From NCBI RefSeq assembly GCF_024868665.1, contig NC_079904.1, positions 18,486,814 to 18,550,813 of the forward strand: a stretch of DNA of 64,000 bases, given 5' to 3'. Position numbers and translations under genes: made by a program. The notes beneath the pieces were generated by a model. It searched no databases and was not told the DNA's origin. It saw only the letters and a program-made list of their open reading frames with translations. This stretch comes from Triplophysa rosa. Taxonomy: Eukaryota > Chordata > Actinopteri > Cypriniformes > Nemacheilidae. Within the stretch, counting starts at the first letter, position 1; each line of letters starts with the position of its first letter. Below, in pieces: positions 22,646-34,000 of this stretch.

Positions 22646-23662
22646 TAGGGCTGTGCCGATAAACGATATCATATCGAATCGCGATAGAATGTATTTCAAA
22701 AACGATGATAAGCTATTGGCATTTTGACTCGATATGTATTACTCTTACAGTCTAACAGAACGCAGAAATAAACGCAACAACAGTCAGTCAGCGTGCAGCC
22801 TTTATCATGCGCGTCAATGTACAAAGTCCATTTCATACTGCACTTGGCAAAGAAAACTCAACATGAGGAGGAAAACATTACTGGAAGCAGAAACAAAGGT
22901 GAAACTAACCTCGAGTTGTCATCACGCGGTTTATCAAGTGTCTTATTTTTTTTTCGCAATCGCCGGTTAAACAAAACAAACTTGAGGCGCAATTGCAAGC
23001 GAGTTAACGTTACTTCGAAACTCAAGCACAAACGTTTTTATATCCATCGTTAACATATTTGCTAACATGAGCTGGTGCATATGAAGCAAACCAGCGCTGC
23101 CCTGTACAGATTAGAGATGTAATGAAGTGAGTTTGTGTGCACATTAAAATAATGAACCTTGTATGTAAGATGCTTGCATGATTAAAGAAATGTACTACAG
23201 TTTATGTGAGATGTCTTTAAGGTTCACTGAATACATTGAATGAATCCCACTACTCGAGCAAGAAATTATTGCAGCGTTATGTATGTGTGCAGGTGCTCAC
23301 TGCTGAGCCAATAGCGTTCGAATGTACGCAGTAACGGAGCCCTTTCATTGGTTGAATGTATTGAATGAACACTCCCTTTACTTAACGAGTCAATTGAGTC
23401 AAAATGAGACTGAATGAACTGATACATGTTGTTTATGGCCTAATATCCTCTGTGTTACAACATTAATGCATTAATTAGTGTAGTGCATTAATTTAATTTA
23501 ATTTTAACTGGTTAAAGGTTAACTTTTGTTAATAAACTGTATTTAAAATAGATTCTTTTAAATACAGTTTTTTAATTGAATATATATCGAAATAAATATT
23601 GTTATCAATCAATATAGAAAAAAACTATCGAGTTTACTTTTTTGCCATATCGCCCAGCCCTA
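22646..23662. mobile_element. Non-autonomous hAT, family 1 (second copy of copy a)
   Basis: Same insertion as 14033-15049 with the same target duplication TGTTGAAG, so it is the same integration event seen twice. Confidence 0.95.
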
Positions 23663-23960
23663 TGTTGAAGTCCCCGAAGACTACAAGAGGGCCGCTATCC
23701 TCCGGGAATGATGAGAGCAACACATCTAACTCTTCAATGAAGTTGTGAAGAGGACCTGGGGGGCGGTAAACAACAACACTGAGCTGAGTGGGAAAAGTGA
23801 TATTAACAGCATGGTATTCAAATGAATGGTTGTTGCATAGGGAAGATAGTGGGGAATATTTCCAATTATTGTTGATAAGCAAACCTGTGCCTCCTCCTCT
23901 TCCGGTTTGGTGGGGAGAGTGAGAGAAGGTGTGCTTAACGCTAGCTTCTTTTGCCTTTCT

Positions 23961-24104
23961 CAATCCTGGTCCTCGCGACCTCCCGCTCTAAATGTTTTGC
24001 ATGATCTCTCTTGTTTAAGACACCTGATTTAAATTGAGCAAAACACTAAAGGGTAAGAGAAACTTACAAAATATGCAGAGCGGGAGTCTCGAGGACCAGG
24101 ATTG
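23961..24104. mobile_element. 144-bp MITE (second copy)
   Basis: Counterpart of 15348-15491 with the same terminal inverted repeats and position. Confidence 0.75.
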
Positions 24105-24150
24105 ATAACCAGATTGAGGTGTTTTGCTTCATCCTTAGAAAAGAATCTTA

Positions 24151-24492
24151 GGGCGTTTTCACACATAGGGCCACACAAACACAATAAAACATAACATAAA
24201 ATCCAGGCCTGGTTCTCTCTCGTCCTTCTCCTCCTTTTATGCTTCCCGAGCTCCGCCGTGAGATATGCGTGACAACGCGCAGCTGACGCTCATTATCGAC
24301 CGGAAAATAAACAGATGCACTCTGACCAATCGAAGGAGAGTTTACTCGCACGTGACTTTTATTAACAAAGTTTGGTCCGTTTGGAAATATTGCCTTGTGA
24401 ATGCGAACCGAACTAAAATAAATTTCAATATTGTAGTGATTTAACCCCCGGTTCTGGAACAAAGCAATCGATACATAGGTGTGAAAACACCC
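24151..24492. mobile_element. PIF/Harbinger-type MITE (second copy)
   Basis: Counterpart of 15538-15879, with TTA target copies on both sides. Confidence 0.85.
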
Positions 24493-24703
24493 TTAATTGT
24501 TTAGAAGAGGTCCAGATTTGAAAAAAAAAAATTGACCTATAGCAAACACATTTCGACCACTTAAAAATACTGCAACTTTAGGACCTGGAGCTATTGATTG
24601 TTTATTGATTACTGAGGACATTTTGCGGTATATGGCAAGTAATTTCTACAAAAAAATCCTAATAGTAGATAATAGATAATATGAATTTTCTCTGCAAAAA
24701 AAG

Positions 24704-26877
24704 TGAAGAGGCCAAAACGTGCAGAAGCAAACTTTTACCCTTCTCTGCCTGTCGGAGAGACTCAAGAAAGTCTTGAAAAAGAAAGACTTGAACTTTTAAC
24801 AGAGGTTGACAAAAGGCAAAATGAAAGGTTTATCAAGGAAAAAATGGCTCTCAAATTTGCATACAGGTGGCAAGGGGTAGTGAACCAGGAGCCCAGTGTT
24901 AAGGACTTCAAGGCGAGGTGGCCTGCGCTTTTCAGACATTCTGAGGTATTAAAACAGGTTAAAGTTAGTTTCTGGTGTTACTTGACAAATACATTATTTT
25001 GGTTTGTATAATACAATTTTGTTTGACTGTTGTTGTTGGTTCATATTTATTTTTTAATTTCAGATCAATGCGGAGTTCCATAGGCTTACAGCTACGGAAG
25101 ACATGTTTCTTGCCCAGCTCGATGCATACATGGGTAATCTAACAGGAGTGATCCGTTCAAGAGGAGGAGCAACCTGTGAGAAGACTGGTGAACTAATTCA
25201 AATTTTGGATGAGGTGCGTGTGTTTCACATTGGGGAAAATCCAAAAGACCTAATCAAAGAGTACGTAAGTGGCATATTTTTTATTTTTAGAACAAATTTT
25301 ATTTGTTATGCCGGCAAAAAGCAATGGCAATGATTAGGGGTGTAACGATGCACTCAGCTCACGATTCAGTACATATCTCGATACTGGGTTCACGATACGA
25401 TACACATATCGATATTTTGAACAAAATTCAAAAATGTTAACAATTTCAGTAACTTATTTTGTTGCACATACAACTTAATAAAGAATTTTAACATTTTAAG
25501 GCTTAACTGAAATTAGAATTAAGATCAGTGTCAATTTTGACAGCAAATTTTGATTTAGTTTTAGTCATAGTCTTTTCACTAAAATGCAATTTAGTTTTAG
25601 TCATCCCAATTTATCATGGTTTTAGTCTATTTTTAGTCGACGGGATCTACATTACAGTATATTAGTCTACTAAAATCTATCTGGATTAACTCATTTAATT
25701 GGTGTAATTAAATGTTCCATACAAAGATTGAACTGTTTCAACATAATTTTCTTTACCTTGGAATTAAATTAAACCAGGTCATTACCTTAATTTTTCAGAA
25801 AAGTTGAGTAACTACTGGATATGCATTGTTGTAACACAGAGAATATTAGACCATGAACGACATGTAGCAGTTCATTCAGTCTCATTTTGACTCAATTGAC
25901 TCGTTCGTTCAGTGAAGGGCGTGTTCATTCAGTACATTCAACCAATGAAACGCTCTAACACACTCAAGCGCTATTGGCTCGTGTCTCTTTGAAGCTGCGC
26001 TGTCTTTGCTTGAGACAGTAATGAATGAGAAAAATCTTTCAAAAAGACATATTACATAAACTGTATTACATTTCTTCAATCATGCAGATCGCATACTTGT
26101 TTTTTAGCATGTCATTCGATCTTTTAATATACAGTACGACTCACTTCATCGCTTCTCTGATCGGACTGTTTTGGCTTACTTTATGTTGCATATCACGTTA
26201 TGCAGCAGCTCACGATAACGGATAAATTAACATTGGCATTTAAAAACGTTTGTGCTCCCTTTGTAATGAGTTTCGGGGTGACTCGCCTGCAGTCACGCTT
26301 CAAGTTTGCTGTGTTTTAACGGCGATAGTGAAGGAAAATATGACACTTTGTAAACCACTTGGAGACACAGATTGTCTTCTGCTTCTCTCTCTACCGCATA
26401 TGTGAGATAAGCACACGTGACGCGCTGGCGCAGTGTAGGTACGAATACCTTGACCGCTGAACGAATAGAATTAAACATATAGTAAAATATCCCCATCTCT
26501 CTACGATGTGCATCATAACATTTTTGCATCTCGAAATATCGTAATACAAAGTATCGTTACACCCCTAGCAATGATTGTTTTTTTATTTACATTACCTTAG
26601 GTTGACCAGGCAGATGATTGTGAAAGTGACCTTGCGCAGCTCACTATTGCAGTGTATGTTGTTCGGAAGGAGGGAGGAGAATTTCTTCAACCGCCTGATG
26701 ACATAGGCATTGTGATTGAGGGTGTGAAAGTTTTGAATCAAGTGACTTCGGTCACATCAGCTTGTGGGCATGATGTACGTAATCAACTTGGTTTATCCGA
26801 AACCCCTTCGATTTACTTTCGAGGTCGTCCAGAAAGTTTTCTTGCAACTTGATCAACACAAAATTTCACAGAGTTAG
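24704..26877 (+). pseudogene. SAMD3-like gene, three 3' exons with the same frameshift (copy 2)
   Basis: Exons at 24704-24945, 25064-25264 and 26601-26877 equal those of the first copy, including the extra base at about 26764-26769 after TSAC. The shared frameshift argues against a random base-calling error in one contig. In this copy the downstream sequence is continuous to the polyadenylation signals at 28926-28936, so this is the better representative of the locus. Upstream it shares the LINE insertion. I cannot find the N-terminal exons. Confidence 0.6.
25336..26567. mobile_element. Non-autonomous hAT, family 2 (second copy)
   Basis: Same insertion as 16723-17954, flanked by GCAATGAT on both sides. 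Confidence 0.93.
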
Positions 26878-26936
26878 TAGATTACAGTAAATGTGTCACA
26901 TTGAAGCACTTCTCATTTAATGTTTATTATGGTTAT

Positions 26937-28543
26937 CAGGGCTCTAGACTAACTTTTTGCACTGGTTGCACTGGTGCGCCTAACATTTTTTCTTAGGTGC
27001 ACCAGCACAAAAGTTAGGTGCACCCAAATTTTCGACCGCATCGCATTTAACACCGCAGTTTTACAAGTTCACTTTTTTTTTAAATCGCTGTCCATATAGG
27101 CAATATTGACTTGTAAATGATTAACTAACAATCTGGTCAACATAAAGTTCTTTATTTGAAGCACAATTTTACAAGAAAGCAGGGTTCTAGAGTAACACTT
27201 GAGAGAGGTGGCACTGGTGCTACCAAGTTATTCAGTTGGTGGCACCAGCCTTTAATTTGATAGCACCAGAGTCGTGGGGTGAGGTAAGAAAAAAGAATCA
27301 CTAAAACTTCATTAAAATGTGTTTAATACATTAATAAATCAATTAGAAATTAATACAAATCATTGTTTATGATTGAATTATTTTTATTGTATATGTAAAC
27401 TCTCTTTCAACACTTTACCATATTTAAAGCACATCTTTCTTAAAGCTACTTTCTTCCTTTATTTGTTGTGAACGACTCCTATAAGAGAACACAATTCCTT
27501 TAATATCAGTGAGTGTTTTTGGGCCCGTCCGTTGTTGTTTGATGAACATTATAAACAGAGATCTTTATTATGCTGCTGCCCCTTTAAGAGCTCGCGCAAT
27601 ATACTGGAACACGTGTTTTGTTGCCCAACTGTTTGGTCACGAAACAAACTGAATACCTTTACAAGGTTTCTTGTTAATATGGTAATTTTTAGTTTATTTA
27701 GTGTTAATATGTCCGTTTCAGAGTAAGAAGGCGTGAAAGAGAACTCCGTTTAGTATTTTGTGCTCTGACTCTCTGGGCGCACGCATATCTCAAACAACCC
27801 GCGAGACCTGAAGGCTTTTAGTGATTATTCTTCATGAAAGCTGCATTGATACACGTTTGGCTTCTATCAAAAGCGACTTACAAATAAATAGTATTTAGCG
27901 TGATTATAATGTTTTGTATGCTTTGCAGTATTGTTAGAGTTCTTTATACAATAGTTTAGTGCATAAAGTTTAAACACATGTGTCCTGCATTAGCAGGCAT
28001 TATGCATACAATACTTGCAACACATTTCGTTATCTTTGCTGTTTTGTACCTTAGCAGGGGAAATTCTTGTATTCTGAATATTTATTTAAGTTGCAAGATT
28101 GAGCGCTTCACTCGTCTGCTTTTTCGGTCCTTCGCCTCTTACCCGTAACCCGCGAATTACATCTTTGGGGGCAGGGGCACTGATAGATAAGTGAATGGTT
28201 GAAGGAGGGGAGACGAAAATGAGTGACTGAATGCGCAGCTTGCGCAATATAACATTTATGCACATTAAATTTATAATATGCAAAAATTATATATTGATCA
28301 GTTTGACAGTCGCAACGGTGCGACCATTAGGAAAAACTTGTCGCACTGGTAGGAAAAATTGTCGCAAAATGAGACCATTTAGTCGCAGTCTAGCGTGTCA
28401 GATCATTGGTTATGATTTTCGGACAGATCAGGCCTTAACTTTCGCAGAGACTTTTTTCCCCTCGAACGGCCGGTCGCACCGGTGCGACCTCAGATTTTTT
28501 TCAGTCGCACCATTGAGAAATTTGGTCGCACTCTAGAGCCCTG
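26937..28543. mobile_element. CAGGGCTCTAG-ended hAT-like element with GTCGC palindromes
   Basis: A 1607-bp element with ends CAGGGCTCTAGACTAAC and, inverted, CAGGGCTCTAGAGTGCGACC. A second left-type end, CAGGGTTCTAGAGTAAC at 27179, suggests a relative nested inside or a composite. The right arm is rich in GTCGCA/TGCGAC repeats, including a perfect 18-bp palindrome at 28472-28489. I find only a 5-bp GTTAT repeat at the borders instead of a clean 8-bp duplication. It lies in the 3' UTR region of the SAMD3-like gene. No transposase is recognisable. Confidence 0.7.
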
Positions 28544-29147
28544 GTTATATGTATGGATTGATTACATGTAGCTCAGTGACTGACTACTGTGCTGTTATAA
28601 AGAGTATGTCATGATGTTTTTGTAACATATTTTTATGAATATTTTAAAAGCTCAGTTTTGGGCATATAAGGTATGGCGCAGTATAAAAAATGGAATGGAT
28701 CAGTCAATGTTAATGAAATGTTCAGTTTATTTTATAAACAAAATTTGCAGAGAAAACTCTTCTGTTACATTTTTGCAATGCAGAGAATGCTGTCATTGTG
28801 TATGTTCTCAATATATGATATTGTCAAAAGCAGCTTGAGTCTCTTGATATAATTTGTTTTCAGAAAAAAATCACAAATAAAAAAATATATTTTTAGCAAT
28901 AATTAAGTATGAATTTCATGTTTGTAATAAAATAAACATTGAATACATTTAAGTTGGAATGCTGTAAAATTATGTTAGGCTAATGTAAATATTAGGATTG
29001 AATTAATGTAATAATGTGAGTTTAACTGACCTTGCGATATTAAGTTGGTCAAAAGCAAAATAATAAGTTGAAAAAACTTAATTTATTTAGGTGTTACCAA
29101 TTGAAGTAATTTTTTAAAGTTGATTCAACTGTTCGCTTTTTACAGTG
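28544..29147 (+). other. 3' UTR-like sequence with polyadenylation signals and MITE end
   Basis: Continues the 3' flank of the SAMD3-like exons. Overlapping AATAAA signals at 28926-28936 could end the transcript. From about 29040 the AAGTTG-rich sequence belongs to the right CACTGTAAAAA terminus. Confidence 0.45.
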
Positions 29148-29149
29148 TA

Positions 29150-29807
29150 CAATTGTATACGAGCCAAAGTCATATCATCCATGCTTCGATGGAAAATCCA
29201 TCTTCGTGACTGGAACACTGCAGTGCACAAGCTTAGAATTAACATAACATTATCATTATTTTTTAACTGGTGTGGACACTGCTTTAGTTATTTATAGTTA
29301 TTATCATTCATAGTGTGAATAATAATTATAGTAAGCTTAAATTATGGCAACTACACCATGTGTGCTAGATTGGTTATTTGAAGCAACTCACAAAAATTGG
29401 CACAAACCAATGATATTAATATTAACAAGATGTGCCACTGCCATTACAATGAATGGAGAGGAATGCAACGCTCAATATGGCCGCTCTAGGGAAGGAGGTC
29501 CTGCCTTCCAGTGAAACGAGCCAATCATCAATCAAAATTGACTGACGATTCTCTGGGGCGGGGCTCTCGTGAGGCGCTTGCCAGCCTGGGTGCCTGCGCA
29601 GTAGATGAAGCGACATCGGAAAAGGTAATTTTACCTCAATTTAAGCGAGGCACACTAAAGTTATGGTACAGTTCATGTCTTGTTTAGTTATTGATCGGAA
29701 ACATGCTGTTTAATTGTGATTTATGCAATCGATATTAAAATTTCTGCCTTCCCCCATTCAAGTCTATAGGACTATGACACAAATAACTGCCCAGAGACAT
29801 TGCAAAC
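29150..29807 (+). promoter_or_regulatory. GC-rich promoter-like patch with a candidate 5' exon
   Basis: About 29440-29640 is GC-rich relative to its flanks. It contains a GGGGCGGGGC Sp1-type box at about 29556 and ends in GGAAAAG|GTAATT, a plausible donor. An ATG at about 29477 opens only 22 codons. The rest (29150-29430) is AT-rich with no feature. Transcription is inferred, not shown. Confidence 0.3.
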
Positions 29808-30581
29808 TAGGGATGCACAGATACCATTTTTTAAAGACCGAGTACGAGTACAGATATTTTTTTTCTGGTACTCGTCGATACCGATACCTATAACCGATGC
29901 CTGTATAATGTACAACAATGTTAATAAACCAGTATCTTACTGGTACATTTTCTTTTTTTCTTTAGTTTTTAGGTCTACTTAAATTTAAGTACTATTTTTA
30001 ATCAAGTTCTATTTTTTAAGATAAGTAGCACAATTTTACTAGCACATTTACTTCAGTTTACTAAAGTAAACAATATACTCTGTGGTCAAATTATAAAAAA
30101 ATTTAAGGGGGGTGGTGTGGTAAAATGTGAGTGTATTATAACTTGTTCGCCGCAAAGAGCGTTTGTTTAAGTTAACCAGACTTTTATTTTGACGGATCGC
30201 CGCAAATGGTGTATGTTTATGTGTTCGTGTCCTCGTGCAGTGAAACGCTGGCGCTGAAAGCTCCACAAGCACAATGCGTTCAGTACACGCAACCGCACCA
30301 CTCTTTCACACACGGTAACGCCAAACAAGCAGAATACATATTTAAACAGTATCTGAATATTTTGTTAACTGTTACGTTAGCTGTTAGCTGTTCAGCGCTA
30401 ATTTCTTGTTAGGAAATGCCTGGATTCCTCGATTCCGTCCGCGTTTTCCGCATTGTGGAAATCATAGGGCTCTATGTATGTCATGTGAGGTATCGGTCTT
30501 TGGTATCGGTGTGTCATTACGAGTACGAGTACATGAGCTTGGTATCGGGCTGATAACGATACTGGTATCGGTGCAGCCCTA
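29808..30581. mobile_element. Non-autonomous hAT with TAGGGATGCAC / GTGCAGCCCTA ends
   Basis: A 774-bp element with GGTATCGG-type subterminal motifs. An exact 8-bp duplication TTGCAAAC flanks it (29800-29807 and 30582-30589). No transposase frame. Confidence 0.93.
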
Positions 30582-31084
30582 TTGCAAACATGGCTGCCGA
30601 GTGGCACTACTTCCGTAAACGGACTTTGCACAAACGTTCAACCGATTGGAAACGCTCACTGGAAGTGCTCACTGCATCAACTTTGAAATTTATTTCCCAG
30701 CAACTGACAAAAAGTTTTGCAACCTTCCTCTTCGAAAAGGCATCATGCCAGCCTTCATCACATTCAAGTTAGTTGTTTTGCCATTTTATGGCCAAAATGC
30801 ATCAAAGGTTCATGCTAATGCAATTTGGGACAACCAACATCCTCATGCACACCAAGTAGACCTTGTTGTGTAAAGGAGCATGACACATTGTTCGAATCGA
30901 TGTGTGTTGATAACATGGTTTGATTTTATGTAGGACAGGCGGGAATGGACCAAAGTTTACATGTTTTTGGGTGTGTGTGTGTGAGCGTGTCTGTGTTTGC
31001 ATATGAACAAGAAAGAGGAGGCACTCCCATCCCTCTAAAGTGCATGCCTAAACACACCCCACACAGATGTATTGTATTGTCATT
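30582..31084. other. No clear gene; possible decayed coding fragment
   Basis: A short frame at 30646-30790 reads SAHCINFEIYFPATD and RKGIMPAFITF. This loosely resembles the end of a THAP zinc-finger domain, but key cysteines and the upstream part are missing and the frame is short. I do not call a gene. A GT-rich run lies at 30965-30985. Confidence 0.2.
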
Positions 31085-31199
31085 GTGTTAAATGTCTGTA
31101 CTAGAAGCTTCCAACACCAAAGAAAATTCCTTGTGTGTGCAAGCACACTTGGCAATAAAGCTCTTCTGATTCTGATCTGATTCTGATTCTGATTCTGAT
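31085..31199 (+). mobile_element. 3' tail fragment of the I-like LINE family
   Basis: Matches, in reverse complement, the tail of the LINE at 47149-50462 (TTCCAACACCAAAGAAAATT, GCAATAAAGCTCTTCTG). It ends in the same GATTCT repeat tail, so it is a severely 5'-truncated LINE copy on the plus strand. Confidence 0.85.
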
Positions 31200-31479
31200 G
31201 TAAGCAATCGTGTAAATGTGTGTGTGTGGGTGTGGACATGTTTTTATATCCCGGTGGGGACTTAAACCTGATTGCACACCAACACATGAGGACTCGTGTC
31301 ACCATGGGCAAAAAAGCTTATAAATTGTGTACAGAACAATATTTTTAAAAAATCTAAAAATGCAAAACGTTTTCTATGATCTTTGGGTTTAGGGGTAGGG
31401 TTAGGGGATAAAATATACAGTTTGTACAGTATAAAAAAACATTACACCTATGGACTGTCCCCACGCAGATAGTAAACCA

Positions 31480-31518
<39 letters not shown>

Positions 31519-31871
31519 TCATGTTTGTATATCCCGGTGGGGACCTAAACCTGAACACACCAACACATGGGGACTCTTGTCACCGTGGGGACCAAAATTG
31601 AGGTCCCCAGGGGCAAAAAAGCTAATAAATTGTACAGAACAATATTTTTTACAAATCTAAAAATGCAAAAAGTGTTCTATGATCTTTAGGTTTAGGGATA
31701 GGGTTAGGGGATAGAATATACAGTTTGTACAGTGTAAAAACATTACGCCTATGGACTGTCCCCACGGGGATAGTCAACCAAAGCCTGTGCGTGTGTGTGT
31801 TCATGTTTGTATATCCCGGTGGGGACCTAAACCTGAATACACACCAACACATGGGGACTCGTGTCACCGTG
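31200..31871. repeat. Roughly 300-bp tandem repeat (minisatellite), units 1-3
   Basis: Repeated landmarks are TATCCCGGTGGGGAC, CCAACACATG, GTGTTCTATGATCTTTAGG, a TTAGGG-like stretch and GACTGTCCCCACG, separated by TG-rich linkers. Unit 1 (about 31205-31480) has an internal deletion, unit 2 is about 31484-31790, and unit 3 starts at about 31790. Unit 3 is broken at 31871 by the element at 31872-36023 and resumes at 36024. Confidence 0.85.
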
Positions 31872-32910
31872 CACAGTAAAAATAAAAGGTGCCTCAAATA
31901 TCCTGTTGTGTACTCAAAGAACCTTAAACTGTATTTTAAGTGCTCCAAAGCTCTTCTTCTCAATAAAAGGGTTATGGTGGAACCATCTACAGTCTTTGTG
32001 GTTCTTCCAGGAACCTAGAAGATTCTTGAATAACCCCATATTCAGTTGTGAAGTTCTGGAGTCACCTTTTCACTACACTGGGACCTCAAAGTGCTTTGCG
32101 GGTTATTGAAGGAACTCAAATTCAAAAAAATGGTTCTTGTAAGATCTGTAAACTTGTAAGTGGTTCCTGAAGAATCTCTCTTGTACATGACAGTATCTAG
32201 AGGAACCCCACAAAATTCTGCATGAAATAGGGATTTTTAGTGTCTGATCATTTTGATGTTTTATGAGAATGAGAATAGTCCAAAGTTTAGTTTTTGGCCC
32301 CTGCTAAGTGAACGCACATTTTAAAATCATGCACATGATTAGAAAAGGCTAAATGTTATTTTGAAAAAATTCAGCAAGCTTTTTAATTTTATATTTCTTA
32401 CAATTTGTATTATATAATTAATTATATTGATATATAATAAATAAACATTTTTATTCTATAAGTGGATCCTAAGTCACTGAAATCTTTTGAAAATGTAAAC
32501 GTTGTTGTGCTTTCCAAACAAACTGCTGCTGCTCTCTGTGTTTATTGTGCAGTCTCGCCCTCCACAGTACTGTGGCGCTGTTGGCCCAATGTCTCAGCGT
32601 CAAGGCATGTGCCATGTGGCGCTTTCGTTAGCATGTGTGTTTAACTTTTTCCAGCTCTGCGCAGATCGATCACCTTATGACAAAGAGCATACGGACTTAG
32701 AATAACATCTCTAAAGCATACAGATCAGTCAGTTCACAAATAGCTCTCACTGTGCTTTGATGTCGCCGATCCGTCTGCGATCAAACATCAGTGGCACAAG
32801 TGTTCACCGGTGTTGTTCCGCTCGCGCGACAGGCGGGAATTCAAAATAACGGATCGCAACAAGGTCCGTGGTCCGTGTATCATCTGATCATTTGATTATT
32901 CCATTCAATA

Positions 32911-34000
32911 TAACAAACGGAAAAAGAAAAAAAACAGTCGATATTTCGTTTTTCCGTATGCACAAAAATAAAAAAACGATGTTTTTCTTCTTATTTCATC
33001 TTGAAACGGGAAATCCATTAAATAAATAAACCAAAACGAAATAACGACCCTAATTACTGTTTTTCTCATTTTTGGGTGATGTTGCACGGATTTCTGCGAG
33101 CGCGGCAGCGCGCCTAGAGCTCTTCACGAATCTCGCGATCGATCAGTTATCATTTACAATGGCTTCACTCGAGCTGTACATGTTTCATATTCATCAAATG
33201 TTTTTAAATAATATGACATATCACGAGATATCGGAAAAGAGGCCGCATGCTCTCTGGGGAACACTGCAACATTATTATGGTCCCTCCGTGAGGTACAGGC
33301 TCTGGCATGTTACCTAAAAACAGTAGCCTAAACTGATGTAATGTAATAGTGCAAATGACTACATAAAAACCTCACAGTTTCAACACAAACTGAACATCTT
33401 TTATGAATTACGCTATAGCGACAGTAGTTTTAGCTGGGGGAACCTAATGAACTCGGTTGAGTGAGGTTACGGGGGGAGGGGCTGTTCGCATCACATAACT
33501 TATAAATTACAAAAGTAATTCATGGATTTACACCTTTGCTGCTACAAGCCAGCTGTGGCTACTTAATTGTTTACTTAAATGTCACATATTAAAAGCAATA
33601 ATGCTAACCAACTTCGACTGTAAGCTCTGGAAAGTATTGTATGTGAACGGCATTGTTCAATATATATTTTTGAAATATTTTCCACAGTCATGTCCTCTCT
33701 CAGTGTGACTCTTTTAGTGGTAGTGAAAAGTACAAACAAAGCATATGCAAATGCATTCATTTCCATTTCATCCCGGTAAGCGGCTGTACATTGCGCATGC
33801 GCAAAGCGTGCGCGCGCAGAAGACCCTGGGAAATCACCCCAAAATGAAAAAACTATAATTAGGGTCGTTATTTCGTTTTGGTTTATTTATTTATTGGATT
33901 TCCCTTTTAAGGCTGAAATAAGAAGAAACACATCGTTTTTTTATTTTTGTGCATACAGAAAAACGGAAAAACGAAATATCGACTGTTTTTTTCTTTTCAA
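32911..34000. repeat. Long inverted repeat (about 160-bp arms, 765-bp spacer)
   Basis: The left arm at about 32911-33072 and the right arm at about 33838-34000 are reverse complements with some mismatches; both contain the block CCAAAACGAAATAACGACCC or its complement. The spacer starts with a GC-rich stretch and a 53-codon frame (33158-33317, MASLELYMFHIHQMF) of unknown meaning. The right arm is also in the misplaced copy at about 19475-19640. Confidence 0.75.

Larger units (their letters stand above)
21972..24150 (-). pseudogene. L2-like LINE linker and endonuclease (second copy)
   Basis: Counterpart of 13359-15537. The endonuclease frame 23963 to 23671 again ends at GDFN, where the hAT is inserted. 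Also holds the 144-bp MITE at 23961-24104. Confidence 0.7.
20965..27444. repeat. Second copy of 12352-18831 (offset 8613 bp)
   Basis: Collinear with 12352-18831 at a constant offset of 8613 bp: I see no indel and count about 13 substitutions over 6480 bp. Unlike the first copy, it continues past the homologous end point (27444) into the complete CAGGGCTCTAG element and the 3' UTR. It begins inside the LINE reverse transcriptase exactly at an N. This is the pattern of overlapping contig ends from two haplotypes that were not merged. Confidence 0.85.
10729..29147 (+). mobile_element. CACTGTAAAAA-ended inverted repeats enclosing a SAMD3-like locus
   Basis: The left end is CACTGTAAAAAGTGAA and the right end, inverted, is CACTGTAAAAAGCGAA: 15 of 16 bases match. 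Each is flanked by TA (10727-10728 and 29148-29149), as for a TA-inserting DNA transposon. Between them lie a candidate 5' exon, three coding exons and a 3' UTR with AATAAA, all interrupted by later insertions. The apparent 18.4 kb length includes 8613 bp of suspected assembly duplication. Removing that and the nested elements leaves about 2.6 kb of core sequence. Two unrelated MITE ends at either side of a host locus remain possible because homology inside the termini is weak. Confidence 0.4.

Noticed and set aside
12352..27444. A recent biological segmental duplication
   Set aside because: Single Ns at both inner boundaries, identical nested insertions and allele-level divergence fit unmerged haplotypes better.
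30646..30873. THAP-domain gene fragment
   Set aside because: Only a loose resemblance over about 35 residues and essential cysteine/histidine residues are missing.
31380..31720. TTAGGG-like words suggesting an interstitial telomere
   Set aside because: Only one or two words per unit, as part of the roughly 300-bp minisatellite and not a telomeric array.
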